From an uncultured Pseudomonadota bacterium (GTDB taxonomy: Bacteria; Pseudomonadota; Gammaproteobacteria; Burkholderiales; CAIKXV01), in contig CAIKXV010000133.1 of assembly GCA_903831455.1 (NCBI GenBank), positions 1 to 33,897 on the forward strand: 33,897 nt of DNA, given 5' to 3'. A program made the position numbers and the translations under genes. This document shows, piece after piece, positions 6,929 through 15,549 of this stretch. Within the stretch, counting starts at the first letter, position 1; each line of letters starts with the position of its first letter. The notes under the pieces are model-generated. The model worked only from the letters and a program-made list of their open reading frames with translations, was not told the origin of the DNA and made no database searches.

Positions 6929-8665
6929 ATGCAACTGCAAGGCCTGCTGCGTCTCTGGCCGTTCGTGCGGCCCTACCGGCGACGGGCGCTGATCGCGCTC
7001 GGCGCGCTGCTGACCGCCGCCGGCGCCATGCTGCTGGTCCCCATCGCCTTCCAGCGGCTGATCGACCTGGGCTTCGCGCGCGAGAACGAGGGGCACATCA
7101 CCGTCTACTTCGTCGCCCTCTTCGTGGTGGCGCTGGTGCTGGCCACGGCCACCGGCACCCGCTACTACCTGATGACCTGGATGGGCGAGCGGGTGAGCGC
7201 CGACCTGCGCGCGGCGGTCTACGCGAACGTGATGCGCCTGTCGCCGCGTTTCTTCGAGACCCTGCGTTCCGGCGAGGTGCTGTCGCGGCTGACCGCCGAT
7301 ATCGTGCTGGTCCAGACCGCGGTGGGCAGCAGCGTATCCATGGGACTGCGCAACGGCCTGCTGCTGGTCGGCGGCCTGCTGATGCTGGTGGTGACCAGCC
7401 CACGGCTGGCCGGGTGGATGTTCGTGTTGCTGCCAGCGGTCGTGCTGCCGCTGGCGCTGTTCGGCCGGCGCGTGCGACGACTGTCGCGATCGAGCCAGGA
7501 CCGTCTGGCCGATGCCGCCGCGCTGGCCGGCGAGCGCCTGCCAGCGGTGGGCACCGTCCAGGCCTTCGCCCAGGAGGAGCGCGAGAGCGGCCGCTTCGCC
7601 GGTCTGGTCGAGACCGCGTTCGCCACCGCGCTCACGCGGGCGAAGGCCACCGCCAGCCTGCTGCTCGCCGTGATCGTGCTGGTGTTCGGCTCGATCGTGT
7701 TCGTACTCTGGCTGGGCGCTCAGGACGTGCTCGCGCAGCGGATGAGCGCGGGGCAACTGGCCGCGTTCGTGCTCTACGCGGTCGTGGCCGCGGGTTCGGT
7801 CAGCGCGCTGGCCGAGGTCTGGGGAGAACTCAACCGCGCGGCCGGGGCGGCGGGACGACTGCTGGAACTGCTCGAGGCGCGCTCCGAGGTGAGCGCGCCC
7901 GCGCTGCCCTCGACCGCGCCGATCGAACGCGGTGCCCTGCGCTTCGACAACGTCAGCTTCCGCTATCCCTCCCGGCCCCAGGTCGAGGCGCTCTCCGGCA
8001 TCAGCCTGGAGGTGGCCTCGGGGGAGACGGTCGCGCTCGTCGGGCCGTCCGGGGCGGGCAAGACCACGCTGTTCCAGTTGCTGCTGCGGTTCTACGATCC
8101 GGCCGCGGGACGCATCCTGATCGATGGCATCGACATCCGCGCGATCGAGCCCCAGCGGTTGCGCGCCGCCATCGGCCTGGTGGCTCAGGACAGCGTGGTC
8201 TTCGCCGGCAGCGTCTTCGACAACATCCGTTACGGCGTACCCGACGCGACCGAGGCGGAGGTACGCTCGGCCGCCCGCATGGCCGCCGTCGAGGAGTTCG
8301 TCGCGCGCCTGCCGGAGGGCTACGACACCGCGCTGGGCGAGCGCGGCATCCGCCTGTCCGGCGGCCAGCGCCAGCGCATCGCGATCGCCCGCGCGTTGCT
8401 CAAGGACCCGCCGGTGCTTCTGCTCGACGAGGCGACGAGCGCGCTCGACTCCGAGAGCGAGGCCTACGTGCAGGCAGCGATCGATCGCGCGGCCCAGAAC
8501 CGCACCGTGCTGGTGATCGCGCACCGGTTGTCCACCGTCCAGCGCGCCGATCGCATCGTCGTGCTCGACGAGGGGCGCATCCAGGCCGTGGGTACCCACG
8601 GCGAACTGCTCGCCACCTCGCCGCTGTACGCGCGCCTCGCCGCCCTCCAGTTCTCGGCCGGCTGA
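6929..8665 (+). CDS. ABC exporter, fused membrane and ATPase domains (MsbA/BmrA-like half transporter)
   Basis: This 578-residue half transporter has an N-terminal six-helix domain (about residues 15-310) and a C-terminal nucleotide-binding domain. The latter shows Walker A GPSGAGKTT at about 372, the signature LSGGQRQR at about 476, Walker B VLLLDEATSALD at about 496 with the catalytic Glu, and the switch His in VIAHRLSTV. It should act as a homodimer exporting a lipid, peptide or drug. The specific substrate is not visible from sequence. The ATG at 6929 has GGAAGGA 7 bases upstream and gives the normal family length, whereas an ATG at 6854 would add 25 unrelated residues. It is not in an operon and ends convergent with a Bug receptor gene. 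Confidence 0.93.
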   Translation: MQLQGLLRLWPFVRPYRRRALIALGALLTAAGAMLLVPIAFQRLIDLGFARENEGHITVYFVALFVVALVLATATGTRYYLMTWMGERVSADLRAAVYANVMRLSPRFFETLRSGEVLSRLTADIVLVQTAVGSSVSMGLRNGLLLVGGLLMLVVTSPRLAGWMFVLLPAVVLPLALFGRRVRRLSRSSQDRLADAAALAGERLPAVGTVQAFAQEERESGRFAGLVETAFATALTRAKATASLLLAVIVLVFGSIVFVLWLGAQDVLAQRMSAGQLAAFVLYAVVAAGSVSALAEVWGELNRAAGAAGRLLELLEARSEVSAPALPSTAPIERGALRFDNVSFRYPSRPQVEALSGISLEVASGETVALVGPSGAGKTTLFQLLLRFYDPAAGRILIDGIDIRAIEPQRLRAAIGLVAQDSVVFAGSVFDNIRYGVPDATEAEVRSAARMAAVEEFVARLPEGYDTALGERGIRLSGGQRQRIAIARALLKDPPVLLLDEATSALDSESEAYVQAAIDRAAQNRTVLVIAHRLSTVQRADRIVVLDEGRIQAVGTHGELLATSPLYARLAALQFSAG

Positions 8666-8666
8666 G

Positions 8667-8693
8667 GCGCGGTCCGGGCGCGTGGCCCCGCGC
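8667..8693. terminator. GC-rich hairpin between convergent genes, possible bidirectional terminator
   Basis: The six bases GCGCGG at 8667 can pair with CCGCGC at 8688, with further inner CC/GG pairing. The hairpin sits exactly in the 38-base gap between the convergent ABC exporter and Bug receptor genes. There is no T-tract on either strand, so intrinsic termination is uncertain. Confidence 0.3.
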
Positions 8694-8703
8694 TCATGCA
8701 GGA

Positions 8704-9741
8704 TCAGTCGGCACGCGCGCCCGAGACGGCGACCAGTTTCGCGTACTTCTCGACCTCCTTCGCGAAGAAGGCCGCGAACTCGGCGGGGCCGAGGCCGAGG
8801 GGCTGCAGGCCGTCGCGATCGAAGGCGGCGCGCAGCTCGGCGCTCTGCATCGCCCGCAGCGTCTCGGCATTGAGGCGATCGACGATCGCTCTCGGCGTGG
8901 CACTGGCGACGAACAGGCCGAACCAGTTGTCGGTGTCGAAGCCGGGCAGGAAACGGTCGAGCGGCGGCAGGTCGGGCAGCAGCGCCGAAGGTTTCACGGT
9001 GGTTACCGCGAGCCCGCGCAGGCGTCCGCTTCGCAGGTGAGGCAGCGCAATCGACACCGCGAAGAAGCTCATGTCGACCTCGCCCGCGAGTACCGCACCC
9101 ACCACCGACCCCGCGCCCTTGTACGGGACGTGCGTGACTTCGGCGCCGGTCAGTTGGGCGAACAGTACGCCGGCCAGGTGGCTGGTCGTGCCCACGCCGT
9201 TGGAGCCGAAGTTGAGTCCGCCGGGCCGCTTGCGCAGAAGCGCGACCAGTTCACGCGCGCTGCGCGCCGGCACCGAGGGGTGGACCACCAGCACCTGCGG
9301 CGAGGAGACCACGCCGGTGACCGGCAACAGGTCGCGCTGCGGGCTGTAGGCGAGCTTGGCGTAGAGGCTTGGATTGACTGCGAGCGAGGCGGTGGAGAAG
9401 AGCAGCAGCTGGCCGTCGGCGGGCGCGCGCGCGACCAGCTCGGCACCGACGTTGCCGCCAGCGCCCGCCCGGTTGTCGACGGTGAAGGCCTGCCCCCATG
9501 CCTCCGTGTAGCGCGCGGCGAGCAGCCGCGCCACGACGTCGGTGACGCCGCTGGGCGCGAAGGGAACGATGATGCGCACCGGGCGAGTCGGCCAGGCCTG
9601 CGCGCCGGCAGGCAGCGCGCCCATCGTCGCGCAGAGCAGCGCCAGCAGCGCGGCGCCGGTTGCCGCGCCCGGTGGCGATGACGCCTTGCGTGTCGCCCGG
9701 GCGCTCGTCGACGCACGCGCGTTGCGGCGAACCGGATTCAT
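8704..9741 (-). CDS. Bug-family (TctC) tripartite tricarboxylate transporter receptor
   Basis: This 345-residue receptor has a long Ala-rich signal peptide ending near residue 48 (GALPAGAQA), then WPTRPVRIIVPFAPSGVTD, NRAGAGGNVGAE, NFGSNGVGTTSH and VTHVPYKGAGSV, all family landmarks. The mature part is of normal length, about 300 residues. It starts 7 bases after the stop of another Bug receptor gene, so the two are surely co-transcribed. Two adjacent paralogues suggest related but different ligands. No enzyme or TctAB gene accompanies them here. Confidence 0.92.
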   Translation of the reverse strand: MNPVRRNARASTSARATRKASSPPGAATGAALLALLCATMGALPAGAQAWPTRPVRIIVPFAPSGVTDVVARLLAARYTEAWGQAFTVDNRAGAGGNVGAELVARAPADGQLLLFSTASLAVNPSLYAKLAYSPQRDLLPVTGVVSSPQVLVVHPSVPARSARELVALLRKRPGGLNFGSNGVGTTSHLAGVLFAQLTGAEVTHVPYKGAGSVVGAVLAGEVDMSFFAVSIALPHLRSGRLRGLAVTTVKPSALLPDLPPLDRFLPGFDTDNWFGLFVASATPRAIVDRLNAETLRAMQSAELRAAFDRDGLQPLGLGPAEFAAFFAKEVEKYAKLVAVSGARAD

Positions 9742-9748
9742 CGGCGCC

Positions 9749-10780
9749 TCACAGGTCCAGGCGCAGCATCGCCTGGTTGATCACGCGGGCCCAGCGCGCG
9801 ACCTCGGCCTCGAGGAAGGCGCGAAACTCGTCGGGGGTGTTACCCACCGGCTCCGCCCCCAGTTCGATGATGCGCGATCGCACCTCCGGCTGGCGAACGA
9901 TGCGCTGGATCTCGCCCGACAGCCGGTCGACCACGGGCCGCGGAGTGGTTGCCGGTGCGAGCAGGCCGGCCCACGAGCCGGAGACGAATCCGGGCAGGCC
10001 GGTCTCGGCGAGCGTCGGAATCTCCTGGGCGGCCTGCCAGCGCGTATCGCTCGACAGGCCGAGCGCGCGGATCTTCCCCGCACGAATCTGCGGCAGCATG
10101 GCCGAGAGGGTGTCGAACATCACGTGGATGTGTCCACCCATCAGGTCGGCGAGTGCCGGGGCCGTGCCCTTGTAGGGCACGTGGGTCATGGACACCCCCT
10201 GCTGCTGTGCGAGCAGCTCCATCGTGAGGTGCGCGGCGGCGCCCACGCCGCTGGAGGCGAAGGATACCGACCCGGGTTTCGCGCGGGCGATGGCGATCAG
10301 CTCCTTGACGTCGCGCGCAGGAAAGGCGTTGCTGGCGACCAGCACCAGCGGGGCGATGCCCACCAGCGATACGGTCTGGAAGCTCTTCACCGCGTGGTAG
10401 GGCAGGCGCTCGTAGAGCGTCTGGCTGGCCGAGTGGCCTGCGATCACCATGCCGATCGTGTAGCCGTCCGGTGCCGACTTCGCGAGTGCTTCGGCGCCGA
10501 TGATGCCGTTGGCGCCCGGGCGGTTGTCCATCAGCACGGGCTGGCCGAAGGCGCGCGACAGGGGATCGCCGACCGCGCGTGCCATGAGATCGGTGAAGCC
10601 CCCCGGGGTGAAGGGCACGATCACGCGGATCGGGCGCGAGGGGAACGTGGTCGCGGTCTGCGCGATCACGGGGGTCGCGGCGATGCCGGTGGCGAGCACC
10701 GACAGCGTGCAGGCGAGGCGCACCGGCAGGCGTGGTCCGAAGGAGGGTTGGGGGGCTCGCGGCGGCAGTCGATCCGGCAT
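9749..10780 (-). CDS. Bug-family (TctC) tripartite tricarboxylate transporter receptor
   Basis: This 343-residue receptor is the first gene of a two-receptor unit. The ATG at 10780 follows an AGGAGA ribosome site at optimal distance. The signal peptide covers about residues 1-40 (cleavage after VIA), followed by FPSRPIRVIVPFTPGGFTD, NRPGANGIIGAEALA, SFASSGVGAAAHL and THVPYKGTAPALADLMGG. It is divergent from birA across about 147 bases. The ligand is not predictable. Confidence 0.93.
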   Translation of the reverse strand: MPDRLPPRAPQPSFGPRLPVRLACTLSVLATGIAATPVIAQTATTFPSRPIRVIVPFTPGGFTDLMARAVGDPLSRAFGQPVLMDNRPGANGIIGAEALAKSAPDGYTIGMVIAGHSASQTLYERLPYHAVKSFQTVSLVGIAPLVLVASNAFPARDVKELIAIARAKPGSVSFASSGVGAAAHLTMELLAQQQGVSMTHVPYKGTAPALADLMGGHIHVMFDTLSAMLPQIRAGKIRALGLSSDTRWQAAQEIPTLAETGLPGFVSGSWAGLLAPATTPRPVVDRLSGEIQRIVRQPEVRSRIIELGAEPVGNTPDEFRAFLEAEVARWARVINQAMLRLDL

Positions 10781-10927
10781 GAGGTCTCCTCGTGGGCGCG
10801 GAGGGCTCGAGGAAGGATCGGCGCGCGCCCCGGCGCGGGAATCCTGCGCCAGCGTAACCGATTCGCGAGCGCCGTGGCGACGGGGGTGCGTGCTAGCATC
10901 CGCCGATACCATGGAGGCTGCGCAGCC

Positions 10928-12091
10928 GTGACCCGAGGCCCGTCTGCGGCCCGCGCCCCGGAGGCGGGCGGGGCCGTCGTACCGTCGGCGAATAGCCGCT
11001 CCGGCGCTCGCGTGCCGCGAGCGGCCCGCTTGCGGCCGATCGCCTTCGCCGTGCTGCGGCGCCTGGAGGCGGACCGGCACACCTCGGGCGAACAGCTCGC
11101 CCGCGAGCTGCGCGTGAGCCGCAGCACGGTATGGGCGGGCGTGCGCAGCCTGGTCGGCGCGGGCGTGGAGATCGACAGCGGGCTGGGGCGCGGCTATCGG
11201 CTGCGGATACCCGCCAGCTGGATCGATCCCGAGCGTGTCGTCGCCTCGCTCGGGCCGGCTGCAAGTGGCCTGCGCCTGCAACTCGCCGACCACTGTCCGT
11301 CCACCAGTACCGAACTGGCGGGTCGCGCGGACGCGGGCGCCGTCCACGGCACGGTGCTGCTGGCCGAGTGGCAGAGTGCGGGGCGCGGACGTCGGGGGCG
11401 GGCGTGGACCTGCCCGCCGGGCGCAGGCCTCACGTTCTCGCTGCTGTGGCGGTTCGACCGTCCCGCGCGCGACCTCGCCGGGCTCAGCCTTGCGGTCGGC
11501 CTGGCGATCGCCGAGGCCATGCGCACGCTCGGGCTGCGCGACATCGCGCTCAAGTGGCCCAATGACGTACTGCATCGGGGGCGCAAGATCGCCGGCGTGC
11601 TGGTCGAGGTACGGGGCGACATGCTCGGACCGACCGCTGCGGTCATCGGGATCGGGCTCAACGTGCGGGTGCCGACGGCGGCGCTGCGGGCCGTCGGACA
11701 GCCGGCGACCGACCTGCATCGCGCCGGCCTCGCCGATCCGGACCGCAACGCGATCCTCGCCGCACTGCTCTCCGAACTCGCCACGACGCTGTCGCGCTTC
11801 GAGCGGGACGGTTTCGCCGCGCTGCGCCCGCAGTGGCAGGCCCACAGCGCGGGACATCGGCAGATCGTCCGTGTCGTCCTGCCGGACGGCGAGGTCGTGC
11901 GCGGGTGCATGCTCGGCGTGGACGAACAGGGCGCGCTGCGCATCGACACCGGAGAGTCGGTGCGACGCATCTTCAGCGGCGACTTCGATCCGCGGCCGCC
12001 GCGCGCTACCGGCGCGGACGGCGGTATCCGCCAGGCCGAACTCGACGGTGCGATCGCGGTACCCGGCGATCGAGCCGCCCCGTCCGAATGA
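10928..12091 (+). CDS. birA: biotin-[acetyl-CoA carboxylase] ligase / biotin operon repressor BirA
   Basis: This 387-residue protein activates biotin as biotinyl-AMP and attaches it to the biotin carboxyl carrier protein. An N-terminal winged helix (about residues 38-95, with SGEQLARELRVSRSTVWAGV) marks the bifunctional repressor type. The ligase core carries GRGRRGR (152-158, the biotinyl-AMP loop), KWPNDV and KIAGVLVE, followed by a C-terminal SH3-like domain. I chose the GTG at 10928 because GGAGG lies upstream at a workable distance; this leaves about 35 poorly conserved residues before the helix domain, so a slightly later start is possible. Its stop overlaps the coaX start by 4 bases, the usual betaproteobacterial birA-coaX arrangement. 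Confidence 0.92.
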   Translation: MTRGPSAARAPEAGGAVVPSANSRSGARVPRAARLRPIAFAVLRRLEADRHTSGEQLARELRVSRSTVWAGVRSLVGAGVEIDSGLGRGYRLRIPASWIDPERVVASLGPAASGLRLQLADHCPSTSTELAGRADAGAVHGTVLLAEWQSAGRGRRGRAWTCPPGAGLTFSLLWRFDRPARDLAGLSLAVGLAIAEAMRTLGLRDIALKWPNDVLHRGRKIAGVLVEVRGDMLGPTAAVIGIGLNVRVPTAALRAVGQPATDLHRAGLADPDRNAILAALLSELATTLSRFERDGFAALRPQWQAHSAGHRQIVRVVLPDGEVVRGCMLGVDEQGALRIDTGESVRRIFSGDFDPRPPRATGADGGIRQAELDGAIAVPGDRAAPSE

Positions 12092-12840
12092 TCGCCGTCG
12101 TCGATGTCGGCAACTCCCGCGTGAAGTGGGGCCTGCATCCCGGGACCTCCCCGGTGGCCGATCGCTTCGTCGCGGCCGGCGAGTGCGCGCCGTCGGCGCT
12201 GGCGGACGCGCTCGCCCGATGCCTCGAGTCCGGGCCGCTGCAGTCGATCACCTGGTGCAGCGTGGCCGGGGAGGCGCCGGTGGCCGGACTCGCCGCGTGG
12301 TCGCGTCGGCAGGGCATCCCGATGCGACGGGCGGTGGCCTCGGCCGCGCGCGGCGGCGTGACCAACACCTATCGCGATCCCGCCGCCCTGGGAGCCGACC
12401 GCTTCGTCGCGCTGATCGGTGCGCGAGCCCGGGTACGGCGGCCGGCGCTCGTGGTCGATGCGGGGACGGCGATGACGGTCGACGCGCTGGCGGCTGATGG
12501 CCGTTTCCTCGGCGGCATGATCGTGCCCGGCTACCGGTTGATGATCGAGGCGCTGGCGCGCGGAACCGTCGAGCTTCCGCGGGCCGATGGCCGATACGCG
12601 GAGTTCGCCCGCCAGACCGACGATGCGATCGTCTCCGGCGCGCTGAACGCGCTCGCGGGTGCGGTCGAGCGCGCGCTCCGGGCGCTGCGCGAGCAGGCGG
12701 GGGAGGAGCCCTCGTTGCTGCTCACCGGGGGGGACCTGTCCCGGCTGGCACCGCTGCTGGCCGTCCGCTCGCCGATGCTCGCGCCGCAACTCGTGCTCGA
12801 GGGGCTGGTCGGTTTCGAGATGCAGGGTGCAGGCGCATGA
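12088..12840 (+). CDS. coaX: type III pantothenate kinase
   Basis: This 250-residue protein phosphorylates pantothenate in the first step of coenzyme A synthesis. It belongs to the ASKHA-fold type III enzymes, which need a monovalent cation and are not inhibited by CoA. The N-terminal phosphate loop reads DVGNSRVKWG. The GADRFVALIGA segment and VVDAGTAMTVD are the other type III signatures, and the C-terminal LLLTGGDLSRL completes the fold. The ATG at 12088 overlaps the birA stop as ATGA, and its own stop overlaps the next start the same way, so the three genes are translationally coupled. Confidence 0.95.
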   Translation: MIAVVDVGNSRVKWGLHPGTSPVADRFVAAGECAPSALADALARCLESGPLQSITWCSVAGEAPVAGLAAWSRRQGIPMRRAVASAARGGVTNTYRDPAALGADRFVALIGARARVRRPALVVDAGTAMTVDALAADGRFLGGMIVPGYRLMIEALARGTVELPRADGRYAEFARQTDDAIVSGALNALAGAVERALRALREQAGEEPSLLLTGGDLSRLAPLLAVRSPMLAPQLVLEGLVGFEMQGAGA

Positions 12841-13487
12841 TCCGCTGGGTGGCGGGGGTCCTGCTTCTGCTCAACCTGGCCTTCGCGCTGGCCGTGCATT
12901 TCGGCGTGGCGGGGAGCGAGGTCGAGCGGTCCGATGCGCAACTGCTCGACCTGCAGATGAACGCCGCGAAGGTACGGGTGGTGGCGGGCGGCCAGGATCG
13001 CGCCGCGCCGCGCGCGGCCCCCGGCCTGTGCCTCGCCTGGGGACCGTTCGGGCCGGGCGAGGCCGAGGCGGCGCGCGAGGTGCTCGCGAGCCTTGCGGGT
13101 GCCGAGCGCGTCGCTGCCCGGGAACTCTCCGCAAGCGCCTGGTGGGTCCACCTGCCACCCCAGCGCAACCGCGCCGAAGCCCAGCGGCGTGTGCGCGAAC
13201 TGCTTGCCCAGGGGGTGGAGGGCGCCCGGATGGTCGAGAGTCCGGCCGGGCTGGTCAACGCCATCGACCTTGGCCTCTACGCCGAGGAGGCTGCGGCGCG
13301 CGAACGCCTCGCGGCATTGCGTGCGTCCGGGGTGCGTGCAGCCGTCGTGACCGAGCGACCCGGCGGCCCGCAGTGGTGGGTGCGCGATCCGGACGAGGCG
13401 CTGGTCGGCGAGGTGCTGAAGATCAAGCAGGCCCGTTTTCCGCAGAGCTGGCTGGGGACGCAACCCTGCCCGGCGCCTGCCCGATGA
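12837..13487 (+). CDS. SPOR-like membrane-anchored protein
   Basis: This 216-residue protein has a single N-terminal membrane helix (residues 4-24, VAGVLLLLNLAFALAVHFGV), a linker, and two repeated alpha/beta segments (about residues 60-125 and 140-200) built like a SPOR fold: LCLAWGPF, AWWVHLPP and QWWVRDPD strands alternating with Ala/Arg-rich helices. SPOR domains bind denuded septal peptidoglycan. In betaproteobacteria a gene of this type regularly follows coaX. Its ATG overlaps the coaX stop. The match is by pattern rather than strong identity. Confidence 0.75.
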   Translation: MIRWVAGVLLLLNLAFALAVHFGVAGSEVERSDAQLLDLQMNAAKVRVVAGGQDRAAPRAAPGLCLAWGPFGPGEAEAAREVLASLAGAERVAARELSASAWWVHLPPQRNRAEAQRRVRELLAQGVEGARMVESPAGLVNAIDLGLYAEEAAARERLAALRASGVRAAVVTERPGGPQWWVRDPDEALVGEVLKIKQARFPQSWLGTQPCPAPAR

Positions 13488-13531
13488 CATCCGCGGTCGG
13501 CTGCCGCCCCGACTCGCGCGTTGATCGAGCC

Positions 13532-13996
13532 ATGCGCCTTCCATCCGCCGTCCTCGTACCAAAGCCCTCCCCGCTCGGGAGGCTGCCGGCCACCGTGGGC
13601 GCGCTCGTCCTCGTCTCGGTGCTGTCGGCCGGTTGCGCCACCTCTTCGCACGAACTCGGCCGCATCGAGCGCCTGCCCGAGGGCACGCTGCCGCCGGGCA
13701 AGGAGGTCGGCCCGCCGGTCAACATCCAGCCGCCGCGCCCGGCGCTGCCCCCGGGTTACCGCCATCGTCACCCCGGTTACCTGCCCCCGTACCGGTACCC
13801 ACCGGGCTACCACGGGCCCTGGGGGTGGGGGCCGTCGGGATTCGCGGTCGGGGCCCGTCCGTGCGTCGACCCCGTCTTCTGCGGGCTGCCGGGCATCCAC
13901 GGCGGGGCCGCGTTCGGTCCGTGGATCGCCCCCTGGGGTCTCCACGGTGGGTTTGCTACCGGCGGCGGAATCAGCCTGGGCATACGCCTGCGCTGA
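13532..13996 (+). CDS. small Pro/Gly/Tyr-rich lipoprotein
   Basis: This protein of about 154 residues has a hydrophobic leader and a lipobox LSAGC placing the acylated Cys at residue 35. The mature part is rich in Pro, Gly, His and Tyr (for example YRHRHPGYLPPYRYPPGYH) and ends in a Gly-rich tail, without a family I recognise. The alternative ATG at 13484 overlaps the stop of the SPOR-like gene as ATGA, matching the coupling upstream, but it would put the Cys at residue 51, long for a lipoprotein signal. It is probably the last gene of the birA operon. Low-complexity composition suggests a surface or envelope-structural role. Confidence 0.65.
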   Translation: MRLPSAVLVPKPSPLGRLPATVGALVLVSVLSAGCATSSHELGRIERLPEGTLPPGKEVGPPVNIQPPRPALPPGYRHRHPGYLPPYRYPPGYHGPWGWGPSGFAVGARPCVDPVFCGLPGIHGGAAFGPWIAPWGLHGGFATGGGISLGIRLR

Positions 13997-14143
13997 GCAC
14001 TCCCGGCGTCCGGTCGTGCGCAAGGGCGGCGGCGATCGCCCAGCCGGGCGCAACGGGTGCCCCTCGCCCGCGGCTCTCCGGCAGGGCGCACCGCCGACGG
14101 GACTCGCCGGGTCGTACCGGCTGCGCCGATCGGCCGATCCTGC

Positions 14144-14635
14144 TCAACCCTGTTCGCGGATGCGCTCGAGCAGCGAGGTGGTGGAGCGTTCGTGCACGAA
14201 GGGGATGGAAACCACCCGTCCGCCGCGAGCGCGCACCGATTCGTGGCCGACGATGCGGTCGACCGGCCAGTCGCCCCCCTTGACCAGCACGTCGGGCGCG
14301 AGCGATTCGATCAGCGCGAGTGGCGTGTCCTCGTCGAACCAGGTGACCAGGTCGACGCAGCCCAGCGCCGCGATGACGGCCATGCGATCGGCCAGGCCGT
14401 TGACCGGCCGATCGTCGCCCTTGCCCAGGCGGCGCACCGACTCGTCGGTGTTGAGCGCGACGATCAGCGAAGCGCCCAGTGCCCGGGCCTGCGCGAGATA
14501 GGTGACATGCCCCCGGTGCAGGATGTCGAAGCAGCCATTGGTGAACACCCGTGGCGTCGGCAGCCCCGCCAGTCGCTCGGCAGCCTGCCTGGGGCTGCAG
14601 CACTTCGCCTCGAAGTCGGGCGTCGGGTCATCCAT
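14144..14635 (-). CDS. rfaE2: D-glycero-beta-D-manno-heptose 1-phosphate adenylyltransferase
   Basis: This 163-residue nucleotidyltransferase makes ADP-heptose for the lipopolysaccharide inner core. It equals the C-terminal half of the E. coli bifunctional HldE. The [17 protein letters not shown] segment contains the HxGH nucleotide-binding motif; [13 protein letters not shown] and VLVKGGDW are further family hallmarks, and [11 protein letters not shown] closes the protein. As in most betaproteobacteria, the kinase half is encoded elsewhere. It starts 20 bases after the stop of the di-iron protein and is convergent with the birA operon. Confidence 0.95.
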   Translation of the reverse strand: MDDPTPDFEAKCCSPRQAAERLAGLPTPRVFTNGCFDILHRGHVTYLAQARALGASLIVALNTDESVRRLGKGDDRPVNGLADRMAVIAALGCVDLVTWFDEDTPLALIESLAPDVLVKGGDWPVDRIVGHESVRARGGRVVSIPFVHERSTTSLLERIREQG

Positions 14636-14655
14636 CCGGTGCTCGCGGTGTCGAC

Positions 14656-15498
14656 TCAGGCGGCGATCGCGTTGCCCGTGCCCAGCGACTTGCGATAGCG
14701 ATTGAGGGTCTGGACCGTATCGAACTCCTCGCCCAGCAGGGTGGAGAGTTTCTTCAGGATGGAACCGACGACCTTCGCCTCCCAGTCGCGATCGAAGTGG
14801 ATCTGCTGGTCGAGCCAGCGTTCCAGCCAGCCCGGGTCGGGCAGCCGGCTCTGCACGGTGTCGTTGGGGAACAGCGCCTTGTTGACGTGCAGGTTGGTCG
14901 GGTGCAGGGCCTGGGCGGTACGGGCCGCGGAGGCCATCAGCACGCCGACCCGGGCAAACGCCCGCCGCGCGTCGTCTCCCAGCCGCTCGATCGCCTGCTG
15001 CATGTAGCGCAGGTAGGCGCCGCCATGGCGGGCCTCGTCGTGGGAGAGCAGCGTGTAGATCTGGCGGATCACCGGCTCGGTGTGCCACTGGGCGGCGCAC
15101 TGGTACCACTGGGTGAGGCGCAGCTCGCCGCAGAAGTGCAGCGTGAGCGTCTCGAGGTACGGCGCGGGGTCGAACTCGAAGCGCACCGCGTGCAGCTCCT
15201 GCTCGGTGGGCACGAGTTCCGGCCTGAAGCGGCGCAGGTATTCCATCAGCACCAGCGCGTGCTTCTGCTCCTCGTAGAACCACACCGACATGAAGGCGGA
15301 GAAATCGCTGTCGTGGCGGTTGTCGCGCAGGAACATCTCGGTCGCCGGCAGGGCGGACCACTCCGTGATGGCGTTCATCCGGATGGTCTGTGCCTGTTCG
15401 TCCGAGAGCCTGGACGGATCGAACGAATCCCACGGGATGTCGTCGGCCATGTTCCAGCGGACCTTTTCCAGCTGGCGGAAGATCTGGGGGTACAGCAT
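14656..15498 (-). CDS. ferritin-like di-iron oxidase/desaturase-type protein
   Basis: This 280-residue all-helical protein has a full set of carboxylate-bridged di-iron ligands in the order seen in acyl-ACP desaturases: E46, then E77-x2-H80 (YEEQKH), E125 (CGEL), then E155-x2-H158 (SHDEARH). Spacings of 31, 48 and 30 residues are close to those of plant stearoyl-ACP desaturase. It therefore probably activates O2, perhaps on an acyl chain, but it could also belong to a ferritin-like group of other function. It lies 51 bases after the CarH/LitR-type regulator gene on the same strand and 20 bases before rfaE2, so co-expression with the photoreceptor is plausible. No substrate can be assigned. 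Confidence 0.75.
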   Translation of the reverse strand: MLYPQIFRQLEKVRWNMADDIPWDSFDPSRLSDEQAQTIRMNAITEWSALPATEMFLRDNRHDSDFSAFMSVWFYEEQKHALVLMEYLRRFRPELVPTEQELHAVRFEFDPAPYLETLTLHFCGELRLTQWYQCAAQWHTEPVIRQIYTLLSHDEARHGGAYLRYMQQAIERLGDDARRAFARVGVLMASAARTAQALHPTNLHVNKALFPNDTVQSRLPDPGWLERWLDQQIHFDRDWEAKVVGSILKKLSTLLGEEFDTVQTLNRYRKSLGTGNAIAA

Positions 15499-15549
15499 GG
15501 GGTGGAAGTCTCGTCGGTGCGGTCGAAGCGGAGTGTGCCGCAGGCAGCG

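Noticed and set aside
6578-8599. A 673-codon minus-strand frame rich in Gln and His opposite the ABC exporter
   Set aside because: Its composition is the expected complement of the exporter codons, and no motif or ribosome site supports it.
6391-9681. A 1,096-codon open frame on the plus strand running across the AtuA gene and the ABC exporter gene
   Set aside because: It is antisense to, or out of frame with, genes that have clear family motifs, has a biased Arg/Ala/Gly composition and no recognisable domain. It is a high-GC artefact.
9542-10927. An extended N-terminus that would add about 460 residues to BirA
   Set aside because: The extension is antisense to two well-supported Bug receptor genes, and the BirA domains begin after the GTG at 10928.
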